Source of the DNA: Salibacterium aidingense DSM 18341
Lineage (GTDB): Bacteria; Bacillota; Bacilli; Bacillales; Marinococcaceae
Direction of reading: 5' to 3'
DNA: 64,000 nt
Assembly (NCBI RefSeq): GCF_000429685.1
Contig: NZ_AUCI01000016.1
Coordinates: forward strand, 1-64,000
Part shown: piece after piece, positions 7,878 through 16,243 of the stretch
How the letters are laid out: each line of letters opens with the position of its first letter
Position numbering within the stretch: position 1 is the stretch's first letter
Notes under the pieces: model-generated
Database searches by the model: none
What the model saw: the letters and a program-made list of their open reading frames with translations, nothing else
What the model was told of the DNA's origin: nothing
Program-made: the position numbers and the translations under genes

Positions 7878-9092
7878 TTAACAACTAAAGGTCAGCCCTC
7901 TCAACATCCCCATCGTAAGCCCCGTTAGAGCCCTGTGGAAAAAAGATCCTGTCGTATCATGATCTATTTCACAAATACGAACAATGGCATCCTTAAAAGG
8001 ACTTCCGATTTGTTCCCTTTCGCAATAAGCATAGACAGCTTCATCCAGCCATGGCAGGAAAGAATCACTCCCAGCGGTTTCTGCGAAGATCATGGGATAT
8101 AAATAACCCACTGCATTCCCACCGTCCATGATCGTACCGTTTCTATCATAAATAAATGGAACAGTCTCGTTACTTCGATAATAGGTTGCTGTGAAACCAT
8201 CCTGCATTTCCCTGGATTCAGAAAAAAATACAGAATCATTATCATCAGCAATACTTGGAGGATAAACAAGGCCAAAAGCCATTTGGGCTATACTCCAGGC
8301 GACCCAGCTGTTATATCCCGCATGAATTTCATTTCTTCTGCTGGAGCTTTCTCCACCGCCCACTTTTCCTTCTCTCCCCTCTACCTGATGATTATAGTTC
8401 ATTGCCTTTATATAATATCCAATCTCCTCAATTCTGCCATAAAGAGGATAGTCAGCAGGAGCAGAAGATTTGTGGTTATTTTGTTGGTGGGTAATCAAGT
8501 AAGAATCTAAAGCTAAACTCGCACCATAAAGGGCCACTATATTTGTAGAAAAATAAGGGGTGTAGGTACTCGGCTCCCTATACTCCTGATCTAAAACGTG
8601 TTGTCTGAACGTGCGGGTACTATCCTGCACGATAGAATTCAAATATTCATCTTCCAGATTCTCCTTCGAACGGTGATACAGTTCGTCTACCATGGTTTGT
8701 ACAGGAGAATCAACTGATTTTAAACGCTTATAATTATAACGTTTAGCATAAATCATCGCCTGCAGCGTTAAACTCATACCTGGAGCATCAAACGGCCGTA
8801 CTTTATCCATACCTTCTTCTCTCCATTTTAAATGAAGTTTTTCAATTGCCTCATTCAGCTTCTCCCCTGCTTCCTCCTTGAATGTTTGATTCTCTCGAGT
8901 GATGTGGCAAGCGAAATATTCCAGAACACTGAGAAACTGAATATCAAGAGCAAGTCTCATAAAGTGGGCGCCATCATGATACACTTCCCCCGTGTCAGGG
9001 TTTTCATAATCATCCATTGTGTCAAGATGACCCTTTGAACCAGCAAAATAAGTGTTAAAAACGTCCCTGGCATTTTGATAAGCGGTAGCCAT
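7878..9092 (-). CDS. Hypothetical protein of 404 residues, predicted soluble and helical
   Basis: I do not recognise this protein. It has no signal peptide and no membrane segment. It appears mainly alpha-helical, with conserved-looking blocks: D-x-H-F-x-R-L-A-L-D-I-Q near residue 43, GYNSWVAWSIAQMAFGLVYPP (in part) near 263, MDGGNAVGYLYPMIF near 323, and HRALTGLTMGMLRGLTF at the C-terminus. Repeated aromatic helices and a late G-N-A-x-G-Y-L-Y-P motif recall alpha/alpha-toroid glycan-active proteins, but this is only an impression. The start at ATG 9092 is preceded by GAGAGGAG. It stands as a single gene with its own terminator, and the neighbours do not reveal a function. Confidence 0.7.
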   Translation of the reverse strand: MATAYQNARDVFNTYFAGSKGHLDTMDDYENPDTGEVYHDGAHFMRLALDIQFLSVLEYFACHITRENQTFKEEAGEKLNEAIEKLHLKWREEGMDKVRPFDAPGMSLTLQAMIYAKRYNYKRLKSVDSPVQTMVDELYHRSKENLEDEYLNSIVQDSTRTFRQHVLDQEYREPSTYTPYFSTNIVALYGASLALDSYLITHQQNNHKSSAPADYPLYGRIEEIGYYIKAMNYNHQVEGREGKVGGGESSSRRNEIHAGYNSWVAWSIAQMAFGLVYPPSIADDNDSVFFSESREMQDGFTATYYRSNETVPFIYDRNGTIMDGGNAVGYLYPMIFAETAGSDSFLPWLDEAVYAYCEREQIGSPFKDAIVRICEIDHDTTGSFFHRALTGLTMGMLRGLTFSC

Positions 9093-9315
9093 AAAAACAC
9101 TGTACTCCTCTCTTTTTATTTTTTATACCATGCGTGCTTTTTCCGTGATTTTCCATTTGTTAGTTATTTTCCCTGTATCGCTTTTTCTAAACTTCCGCAC
9201 CATAAAAAAGCAGCACCGCTTATCCAATGCCGATCTAACGAAAAAGCTGGCTTCTGATATATTTTTTGTTGGAGAACATAAAAGGGAAGTCATCGATTTT
9301 GCCAAATATGGAATC

Positions 9316-10434
9316 CTATACCAGAAGTTCTTTATAGCCGTTGGAGGAGAGCAGCAGGAGAACTTTTTCCCCTTCCTGCACCATGCCGGTCCGCCGTGCC
9401 TGTTTGAGGGCTCCGAGGACAAGCGATGACGAGCGTTCCGCGTAAATGCCGGCTTCTGCTAATTCCTGTTGTTCTGCTTCCGCTCTCTCCGTCGGCACGA
9501 CCACCGCTTCTCCCCCGGATTCCTGCAAGGCTTTCACACTTTGATAGGTCACCGTGGTTCCAGCAACAGAAGGAGTTTCCGCAGCGTTCCCTTCAAAATT
9601 GCCGATATAGGAAGCCCCGTGTCGTACAGCCTGCAACCGAGCAAAGGGTTCCACTGCCAGCAGCCGGGGCAGCTCGGAAATAACCTGCCTGTCATAGGCC
9701 TGTTTAAATCCTTCCCAAATCCCCCACAACAAGTCTCCTCTGGAAGTTGGAATAACAATAACACCCGGCAGCTTTTCCATATCCTCGATGATTTCAAAAG
9801 CGATACTCTTTAAACCTTGCACGCCAAATGGATTACTGCCGACAGGAGGATTCATAAAATTGGTGGCAGGATACCAGTTCCCTTTCTCCACCTCTTCTTT
9901 CATATGAGCCCATCGCTCCATCGGGTAGTCTTTCCAAATGATAGTGGCTTCTGTTTTTTCTATCGCCTGTTTCCATATAGGGTTTATCCCGCGCGTCGTT
10001 AGAATGACACCTTTCATACCAGCCATCGCAGCGTAAGCAGCAAGGGAAGCTCCGGCATTCCCGCTTGAAGCCGAAGCTACCGTCGTGAAGCCTGCTTCTA
10101 TCGCCCGCTGTACAATATATGGACTCATTCTATCCTTATGAGAACCGGTTGGATTCTGGCCTTCATTTTTGAACCATATTTCCACTTTATATGTATCCGA
10201 CAACGAAGAATGATAAATATGCGGTGTCTGTCCTTCACCAGCATATGGCCGGTCGTTATAGGGAAGCAGCTCATCGGACGGGGCTTGGTGCAGCCCAGAG
10301 GGGTGATACTGAAAGGAAACACTGGCCGGCTTCCCTTCCGCCAGACAGCGCGGACAGCCCTTAAAAAAATCACCAGCCGCGTACTCCATGCCACATCGCA
10401 GGCAATACATGTTTTTTATCTCTTTCCAACCCAT
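9316..10434 (-). CDS. Threonine synthase-like PLP-dependent enzyme
   Basis: 372 residues of the fold-type II PLP family (threonine synthase / dehydratase / cysteine synthase). The PLP lysine is in NPTGSHKDR (about residue 99), the phosphate-binding loop is ASSGNAGAS, and SSNGY near the C-terminus matches the ring-nitrogen serine region. The N-terminus carries a two-CxxC zinc ribbon (CLRC...CPRC), as in some threonine synthases. No other threonine biosynthesis gene is nearby, so the substrate is open. The start at 10434 follows AAGGAGAG at good spacing. Confidence 0.8.
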   Translation of the reverse strand: MGWKEIKNMYCLRCGMEYAAGDFFKGCPRCLAEGKPASVSFQYHPSGLHQAPSDELLPYNDRPYAGEGQTPHIYHSSLSDTYKVEIWFKNEGQNPTGSHKDRMSPYIVQRAIEAGFTTVASASSGNAGASLAAYAAMAGMKGVILTTRGINPIWKQAIEKTEATIIWKDYPMERWAHMKEEVEKGNWYPATNFMNPPVGSNPFGVQGLKSIAFEIIEDMEKLPGVIVIPTSRGDLLWGIWEGFKQAYDRQVISELPRLLAVEPFARLQAVRHGASYIGNFEGNAAETPSVAGTTVTYQSVKALQESGGEAVVVPTERAEAEQQELAEAGIYAERSSSLVLGALKQARRTGMVQEGEKVLLLLSSNGYKELLV

Positions 10435-10457
10435 AACACTCTCTCCTTTTCCTTCTA

Positions 10458-10841
10458 TTACGTTCGTTTAGCGGTAACGACGAAGGAAAGAAAAACCGTC
10501 ATCATCGTCAATGCCGCCAGCAGGCTGACAGTCTGATAACCACTCAAGCTTATCGCCTGAAACTGAAAAAGTCCCATCAGGACTAACATATAACTTAAAA
10601 TAAAGAAATAACTGACAAACATCCCTTTTTCGCGTATCTGCTTCGTCCGCTCATCATTTTCTTTAAATTGCGGATAAAGGTAAGCATTGCAAAACGCCAT
10701 CACACTAACGCCAAATAAGACCAGGTCGTGGCCTAAAGGAAATACCCCGCCCGACACCGCAGCTATACCGATAACCGTACTGAAAAGTAAAAACAAAAAA
10801 CCGAAAATAACAAATTGAATCTGAAACGTTTTATTCTTCAT
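10458..10841 (-). CDS. Four-helix membrane protein paired with an XRE regulator
   Basis: 127 residues with four hydrophobic segments (about 9-31, 37-56, 75-93, 103-122). Between helices two and three lies a charged loop with the motif ENDERTKQIREKG, common in the DUF2178-type membrane proteins encoded beside small XRE regulators. Function is unknown. It starts 15 bp after the stop of the regulator gene, so the two are almost certainly cotranscribed. Confidence 0.7.
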   Translation of the reverse strand: MKNKTFQIQFVIFGFLFLLFSTVIGIAAVSGGVFPLGHDLVLFGVSVMAFCNAYLYPQFKENDERTKQIREKGMFVSYFFILSYMLVLMGLFQFQAISLSGYQTVSLLAALTMMTVFLSFVVTAKRT

Positions 10842-10856
10842 CCTGCACCCTCCCCA

Positions 10857-11072
10857 TCACTTATAATCCTCTTCTTCCAGAATAAAAATATCTTCAACCC
10901 TGGTATCAAATATCTCGGCGATAATCATAGCCAAGGGAAGAGACGGTTTGTACCTTCCTTTTTCTATAGAAATAATGGTTTGTCTCGAAACACCCAACGT
11001 TTGAGCCAGCTTCTCCTGAGAAAACCCCCGTGTTTTCCTATGTTCCTGCATTTTATTTTTCAATGCCCCCAT
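10857..11072 (-). CDS. Small XRE-family helix-turn-helix regulator
   Basis: About 66-71 residues made up almost entirely of an HTH_3 domain: RGFSQEKLAQTLGVSRQTII is the helix-turn-helix, followed by SIEKGRYKPSLPLAMIIAEI. Such proteins are regulators like YozG/YvaO-type small repressors, usually linked to a small membrane protein, as here. The start is uncertain: GTG 11078, ATG 11072 or TTG 11057 in the same frame; homologues of this type usually begin M-K-N-K, which favours the TTG. The gene is preceded by a promoter with overlapping inverted repeats, suggesting autoregulation. Confidence 0.85.
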   Translation of the reverse strand: MGALKNKMQEHRKTRGFSQEKLAQTLGVSRQTIISIEKGRYKPSLPLAMIIAEIFDTRVEDIFILEEEDYK

Positions 11073-11088
11073 CACCACCTATTTTTAC

Positions 11089-11128
11089 ATGGTAAAGTAA
11101 AGCTAACTTTACGTCAAGTTCACTTTAC
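11089..11128 (-). promoter_or_regulatory. Promoter and operator candidate of the XRE pair
   Basis: Minus strand -35 TTGACG (11112-11117) and -10 TACCAT (11089-11094) have a 17-bp spacer. Within and around this spacer the 7-mer GTAAAGT/ACTTTAC occurs three times: as a perfect inverted repeat (11092-11098 and 11106-11112) and a third half site (11122-11128). Repressor binding there would block the promoter. Confidence 0.6.
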
Positions 11129-11175
11129 AAAAATTCTTTATGGTTATGAGCAGCCGTACTTACCTTGTATAAAGA

Positions 11176-11205
11176 AAGTCTGCAGCTAATAACAGCTGCA
11201 GACTT
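11176..11205 (-). terminator. Terminator of the TTT/enolase/phosphodiesterase operon
   Basis: A perfect 12-bp stem (AAGTCTGCAGCT / AGCTGCAGACTT) with a 6-nt loop, followed on the minus strand by TCTTTAT. It lies about 30 bp after the last gene of the operon. Confidence 0.75.
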
Positions 11206-11234
11206 CTTTTATACATTTAATTATAATAGGGGGG

Positions 11235-13004
11235 TTATTTCAATACTTTCGTATCCAGGGTGTCTCTTTTGTCTACTTTTAAAAGTTTAGCAATGGTTTC
11301 TCCTGCCTGGGCCATTGAAAACGGAGCTTCGTTAGGGGAAGAGGGAAGATTACTGTTGACAGAATTTCCATAAAACAAAGCGATGCCTAAATTGGAGGAA
11401 TGGCTGGTCGAAGCTGTTGGAATCTGCGGGCCGTGGTTCGCTCCCGGTTCGGAGACGGGCGCGGTCACATCTTTGTTATTCTTTCCCCAGACGAATCCTT
11501 TATTGTAGGCGAACACAACATCTCCAACATTCGGGCCCCAGTAGCCGATAATAGCTGCGTCCTGTTTCTTTATGGTCAAAGCCGTTACTGGCAGCGTTTC
11601 CTTCGGTGTCGTGTAACTCCAGGTGGTCAGTGCCTGAAACACAGCATTCTGCACCTGCTCATATTCTTCCGGCGGTACGGTGCCTTTTTCGTCTCTGCCC
11701 TGCAGGTTCACAAATACTTCCATGCCGCCTCTTTCATCTTTAAGGTAGGCTTTTGATTCGCTGATTACCTGCTTTCCTTCTTCATCCAACACACAAAGAC
11801 CGCATTCTTCCAGCCGTTTGTGTATATCACAGAAATAATGATTTGGTACATCTCCGTGATCCGAGGCGACAATCAATGTAGTATCTTCCTGCTTTTCTTC
11901 CAGGATTTTTCCGACCGCCTGATCGAGTACTTCATAGCTTTTCCGCATATTTTCTTCATACACAGGAGCTTCTTCCGGTGTATAAAACGGAGAAGCAGGG
12001 TCGTATTTTCCCAGACTGGTATGATGCGTTTCATCATTTAATCGAAACACGGTGGCAAATAAATGATAGTCTTTTTCGCTCAGCAGGCCAAGCGCTGCTT
12101 CTGCCAGCCACATCGCCTGATACTTTCCTTCTTCAAAACTTGTCTCATGATACTTTTCTTCCGGGGAGGCTGTAACCGTCCAGTTAGAAATAAAAGGACC
12201 GCATTGGTTCAAGAGATATTCTTCGAGCTCCGTGTCGTTGGACAACTCGCCTTCTATCGTTATCTGCGATTGGAGCAGATCTATTTGCTGTTTATCCCGG
12301 TCATAGTGAACGAGTTTAAATCGTGTCCATCCGTTTTTCCCGTTCTCCAGGGGAATCGTTCCCCACTCCGACCAGTGGTCCTCTGTTATTTCCATTGTAT
12401 ATCCACCAGGCAGCAACAATGCTACCTTATCCTCGGTCAACGGCTGTATGGTTACGGCAACTTCGCCGCCGCTCTGAAGCTGGATGGAAAAGGCAAAGGC
12501 TTCGTCTGTTTTTTCGATAGGGAACCGATTGCTTTTGATATGATGGGCAAGTGTTCCAACCGGCGGCCATCCCAGAAACTCGTTGCCCTTTTTTTCCGGC
12601 CATTGATCCGGATTTGTTGTGTACACCGCTGACGGCGCCGCTTCAAAAGAAGGCTTACCGTAATACGGCGCAAAACAAAAATGATTGGTTCCTTCCGTGG
12701 ACAGCGTCTGAGGAAAGTGGACCAACGCCGCTTTTTTGCGCTCCTGCTCCATCCTGCCAAGCAGATTCCCTTCGTTCTCTTTAGGTACATTCTGGCCTTT
12801 CCAGCAGTCCCCGGGAGCCTGTCCCGCTAGAAACGATACCCAGTTCACATCTCCCCATGTTGAGATGTAAGGCAGTAATTCAGAACCGGCTCCTTCTTTT
12901 AACATTTTGTTCATGTTGGGCAAGTACCCTTCTTCCGCAAATTTATAAACCAATTCCGGAATTAAACCATCTACCCCAAAAACGATGACTTTTTGTTCTC
13001 TCAT
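11235..13004 (-). CDS. Alkaline phosphatase-superfamily phosphodiesterase
   Basis: 589 residues of the type I phosphodiesterase / nucleotide pyrophosphatase family. The N-terminal metal site is GVDGLIPELV (Asp near residue 11) followed by a P-N-M-N-K-M segment; a nucleophile region lies in the STWGDVNWVSFLAG stretch; the C-terminal metal site is VASDHGDVPNHYF. No signal peptide is visible, so it should be cytoplasmic. It is the last gene of a LacI-controlled operon with a TctABC-type transporter and an enolase-superfamily enzyme, so it may act on a phosphorylated or phosphoester intermediate of that pathway. This link is inference. Confidence 0.85.
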   Translation of the reverse strand: MREQKVIVFGVDGLIPELVYKFAEEGYLPNMNKMLKEGAGSELLPYISTWGDVNWVSFLAGQAPGDCWKGQNVPKENEGNLLGRMEQERKKAALVHFPQTLSTEGTNHFCFAPYYGKPSFEAAPSAVYTTNPDQWPEKKGNEFLGWPPVGTLAHHIKSNRFPIEKTDEAFAFSIQLQSGGEVAVTIQPLTEDKVALLLPGGYTMEITEDHWSEWGTIPLENGKNGWTRFKLVHYDRDKQQIDLLQSQITIEGELSNDTELEEYLLNQCGPFISNWTVTASPEEKYHETSFEEGKYQAMWLAEAALGLLSEKDYHLFATVFRLNDETHHTSLGKYDPASPFYTPEEAPVYEENMRKSYEVLDQAVGKILEEKQEDTTLIVASDHGDVPNHYFCDIHKRLEECGLCVLDEEGKQVISESKAYLKDERGGMEVFVNLQGRDEKGTVPPEEYEQVQNAVFQALTTWSYTTPKETLPVTALTIKKQDAAIIGYWGPNVGDVVFAYNKGFVWGKNNKDVTAPVSEPGANHGPQIPTASTSHSSNLGIALFYGNSVNSNLPSSPNEAPFSMAQAGETIAKLLKVDKRDTLDTKVLK

Positions 13005-13030
13005 GCCGCTTTCCCTCCATGCTAGTAATG

Positions 13031-14185
13031 TTACTGAAACACTTGGACGCTGTATTCCTTAATGACGTCCCGGTTGATCTCCACCCCGATACCGGGTTTT
13101 TCAGGGATATTGACTTTTCCGTTTTCCATCCGGACCGCATCATATATCAGATCTTCCCGGAACGGATGGGAGGATTGATCATATTCCAGATACGGCTCCA
13201 TCGGATTCAGGGACAAAGGAATAGGAGGCAGCGAGGCTATATATTGCATCGAAGCAGCAAGACCAATACCGGAGCCCCACACATGAGGGATGAGCATGGT
13301 ATTATAGGCCTGCGCCATGGCCGCAATTTTCTTTCCTTCCGTAAATCCACCGGAAGAACATAGATCCGGCTGCAGGATATCCAAAGCACCACCGGAAATC
13401 CAGTGCCGGTACCCTATTTTCCCGAAAATATTTTCCCCGGCTGCTACATAGGTTTTCGTAAGATTTTTCAGCTGTTTATACCCTTCTAAATCCTCCGGCG
13501 GCAATGGCTCTTCGAAAAAGTGAATATTATCGGATTCACTTTCCAGTAAAATTCTCCGCGCCAGAGAAGCATTATACGCCCCATTGGCATCCAGCATAAT
13601 TTTTGGTTCTTCTCCGACAGCTTTCCGGATTTCATGAATGTATTCCAGATCTGCTTCCACGCCAAATCCGGTTTTCAATTTAAAGGCTTTAAATCCTTTG
13701 GATAAATGTGATTTTGCTTCATTAATGCCAGCTTCTATATCATCCTGATTCTTTTTCCGGTAAAATCCTGTCGCATATGGAGTAATTTCGGTACGAAAAG
13801 TGCCCCCTATTAACTTACTTACCGGTTTATTTACGCTTTTTCCGATGATATCCCAAAGTGCAATGTCCACACCGCTTATGGCATTGACCGCGGCTCCGGA
13901 CTGGCCGTAAGGTCTGGAGACGTTATACATTTCTTCCCACAATACTTCCACATCAAAAGGATCTTTTTCCAACAACAGCGGCTTAAAACAATAATTGATG
14001 AATGATGCTGCGATTTCCGGAGGCTGAAGGCCATGACAAAGGGATTCTCCCCAGCCGGTGATCCCCTCATCCGTGACGATTTCTGTAATAACTGTGCTTC
14101 GTTGATGCACCCAGCCCTGGGAAAAAGAAAAAGGCTCTTCCAGCGGGGTGGTTAGTACATGAGGTATAACATCAATAATTTTCAT
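13031..14185 (-). CDS. Mandelate racemase/muconate lactonizing enzyme-family protein
   Basis: 384 residues of the enolase superfamily. The KxK motif (FKLKTGFG, about residue 170), the metal ligands in MLDANGAYN, FFEEPLPPED and AAGENIFGK, and the C-terminal PHVWGSGIG histidine region are all present, so it should be catalytically active. Such enzymes are typically acid-sugar dehydratases, racemases or cycloisomerases; the substrate is not readable. It lies 25 bp after tctA and 26 bp before the phosphodiesterase, within one operon. Confidence 0.88.
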   Translation of the reverse strand: MKIIDVIPHVLTTPLEEPFSFSQGWVHQRSTVITEIVTDEGITGWGESLCHGLQPPEIAASFINYCFKPLLLEKDPFDVEVLWEEMYNVSRPYGQSGAAVNAISGVDIALWDIIGKSVNKPVSKLIGGTFRTEITPYATGFYRKKNQDDIEAGINEAKSHLSKGFKAFKLKTGFGVEADLEYIHEIRKAVGEEPKIMLDANGAYNASLARRILLESESDNIHFFEEPLPPEDLEGYKQLKNLTKTYVAAGENIFGKIGYRHWISGGALDILQPDLCSSGGFTEGKKIAAMAQAYNTMLIPHVWGSGIGLAASMQYIASLPPIPLSLNPMEPYLEYDQSSHPFREDLIYDAVRMENGKVNIPEKPGIGVEINRDVIKEYSVQVFQ

Positions 14186-14210
14186 TTCTCCTACTCCTTT
14201 TTACTTTTGG

Positions 14211-15713
14211 TTAAGCTTTCTGGCTTCTCTTTTTATTGCTCAAAAATTTAATAAACGGTAAAGAAATCGACACCAGAGATAATAAAAGAAACACCAAAGA
14301 AATGGGTTCCGTCACAAAAATCATCCAGTCTCCTCTGGAAACGGATAAAGCCTGCCTGAAAGAGGTCTCTGCAATTGGTCCCAAAACGATACCCAGCAGC
14401 ATGGGAGTAACCGGAAACCCGAATTTCGGAGCGATATAACCGATCAACCCAAAAACAAGCATTATTTTGGCATCAAATACCGTGTTATTCACCGCAAATG
14501 ACCCAATGAAACAAAGGATGAGTAAGCCGGGAAGCAGCATGTTAACAGGGATATTTTTTATTTTTGCGAAAAATCGGATGGCAAAAAATCCTTGCAGCAG
14601 CATCATAATATTTACAAGAATTAACCCGAACATAATCGTATACATCATATCTGCAGAGGTCTGAAAAAGCTGCGGGCCTGGAGCAAGTCCCTGCATCATC
14701 AGGGCTCCCAGCATCACTGCTGTTACGGTATCCCCTGGAATTCCAAGCGTCAACAACGGAATCAAGGTAGCCCCGGTCACCCCGTTGTTCCCTGCTTCTG
14801 CCGCTGCGATCCCGTCCATGGATCCCTTCCCGAATTCCTCTTTATGTTTCGAAGATCTTTTAGCCTCGTTATAGCTTAAAAAGGAAGCAATGGCAGGACC
14901 AGTCCCCGGGATCGACCCGATAAATGTTCCAATCGCACTTGATTTCACAATTGTTTTCAAATGTTTCATAAAAGCTGCTGCGGAAGAGGCAGCTTTTTTT
15001 ACATGACTAACTTCTTCTTTTGATTGTATATGGGCAGTACGTGATTTATTAATGATTTCAGAAATCGCGAACAACCCTATTAATGCCGGGATAAGATTAA
15101 CTCCTCCGATCAGCTCGTCATTCCCAAAGGAAAATCGGGATAAGCCGCCGATGGGATCAATTCCAATAGTGGACACAAACATTCCAAAGATCCCCATAAT
15201 GACGCCTTTTCTTAAATTGTCCCCGCTTATACTTGCGATCATTGTTAAACCAAAAACAGCCAAAGCAAAAAATTCCGCCGGCCCAAACTCCAGTGCAAAC
15301 TTCGACAGTTGAGGAGCTATTAAAAGCAGAGCAAGACCACTAAATATTCCGGCAAAAACGGAGGCATACAGAGACATGCGAAGAGCATCAGCCGCTTTTC
15401 CCTGTTCTGCCAGCGCATAACCATCCATTACCGTAGCAGCAGAAGCCGGGGTTCCCGGAGTTCTAATTAAAATGGCTGAGATCGAACCTCCGTATGTCCC
15501 CCCACAATACATCCCCAATAACGCCATCATCGCCAGAGTCGGGGACATTCCGTAAGTAATAGGGAGCATTAACGCCACTCCCATCGTAGCGGTCAGACCC
15601 GGCAATGCACCAAATATAAAGCCTGCGAATACTCCCAGGAAGATAACCAAAAGGTTATTTAACGCGAAGACATCGCCTAAACTGTTTACTATTATTTCTC
15701 CCACAGGGCCCAC
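14211..15713 (-). CDS. tctA: Tripartite tricarboxylate transporter permease, large subunit (TctA family)
   Basis: 500 residues with about 11-12 membrane segments. The family signature GLTATMGVALMLP near residue 39 and the glycine-rich GIPGTPA-like stretch (IRTPGTPASAATVMDGY, about 84-100) are clear; the repeated half contains SIPGTGPAIASFLSY. It forms the transmembrane pore of a solute-binding-protein-dependent secondary transporter with TctB and TctC, all three present here in the usual order C-B-A. Likely cargo is an organic or sugar acid. Confidence 0.93.
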   Translation of the reverse strand: MGPVGEIIVNSLGDVFALNNLLVIFLGVFAGFIFGALPGLTATMGVALMLPITYGMSPTLAMMALLGMYCGGTYGGSISAILIRTPGTPASAATVMDGYALAEQGKAADALRMSLYASVFAGIFSGLALLLIAPQLSKFALEFGPAEFFALAVFGLTMIASISGDNLRKGVIMGIFGMFVSTIGIDPIGGLSRFSFGNDELIGGVNLIPALIGLFAISEIINKSRTAHIQSKEEVSHVKKAASSAAAFMKHLKTIVKSSAIGTFIGSIPGTGPAIASFLSYNEAKRSSKHKEEFGKGSMDGIAAAEAGNNGVTGATLIPLLTLGIPGDTVTAVMLGALMMQGLAPGPQLFQTSADMMYTIMFGLILVNIMMLLQGFFAIRFFAKIKNIPVNMLLPGLLILCFIGSFAVNNTVFDAKIMLVFGLIGYIAPKFGFPVTPMLLGIVLGPIAETSFRQALSVSRGDWMIFVTEPISLVFLLLSLVSISLPFIKFLSNKKRSQKA

Positions 15714-15729
15714 CCTTTACATGTTTATT

Positions 15730-16182
15730 CTAAGGAAGCTGAATATACAAAAGATTTTCAAATACATACTGGATGAATAAGATAATGCCAATCATCAGTA
15801 TGTACAAATACCACTTTCTAACGGAAAGCACCCACATAATCAGTAGCATTGAAATGATGGTGGCAGGTAAATAATGAATAATGTCAATAATGTAGACGTA
15901 AAACACCATAATGAGAAAAACAATGAAACCAACCCACTTATTCCCTTCTTCGTCCTTTCCGGAAGTTTCTTTTTGTTTCTGATCCGGCGTCTTCACAAAG
16001 GTCCATGCAAAAGAGAGTGCACTTATAATAATCACAGCTATAGCTAATACATTTGGAAAAAAATCAGGTCCATACGTAGATGAATTCTGATTTATTTGGA
16101 CTTGGGTTGGAATTAAAATCTTCCAGATCACTACTCCTACAATAAATAGAAAAAGCCAGATATAACGTTCTGTGGATGCCAC
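15730..16182 (-). CDS. tctB: Tripartite tricarboxylate transporter small subunit (TctB family)
   Basis: 150 residues with four membrane segments (about 9-27, 39-58, 85-104 and a split C-terminal pair around 113-145) and a charged loop between helices two and three. This matches the four-helix TctB subunit. Its position between tctC and tctA, 16 bp before tctA, supports the call; sequence conservation in this family is low. Confidence 0.88.
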   Translation of the reverse strand: MASTERYIWLFLFIVGVVIWKILIPTQVQINQNSSTYGPDFFPNVLAIAVIIISALSFAWTFVKTPDQKQKETSGKDEEGNKWVGFIVFLIMVFYVYIIDIIHYLPATIISMLLIMWVLSVRKWYLYILMIGIILFIQYVFENLLYIQLP

Positions 16183-16203
16183 TTATAACTCCTCCTGGAA
16201 AAT

Positions 16204-16237
16204 AAGGATATAGAGGGCAGTTCCGCCCTCTATCCTT
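16204..16237 (-). promoter_or_regulatory. Stable hairpin between tctC and tctB
   Basis: AAGGA-TA-TAGAGGGC / GCCCTCTA-TCCTT forms a strong stem with a 6-nt loop and a 2-nt bulge. The T-run on the minus strand is short (TTATTTT), so it may only partly terminate or may stabilise the tctC message. Such hairpins are common after binding-protein genes that need higher expression than the permease. Confidence 0.6.
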
Positions 16238-16243
16238 CTGTTA

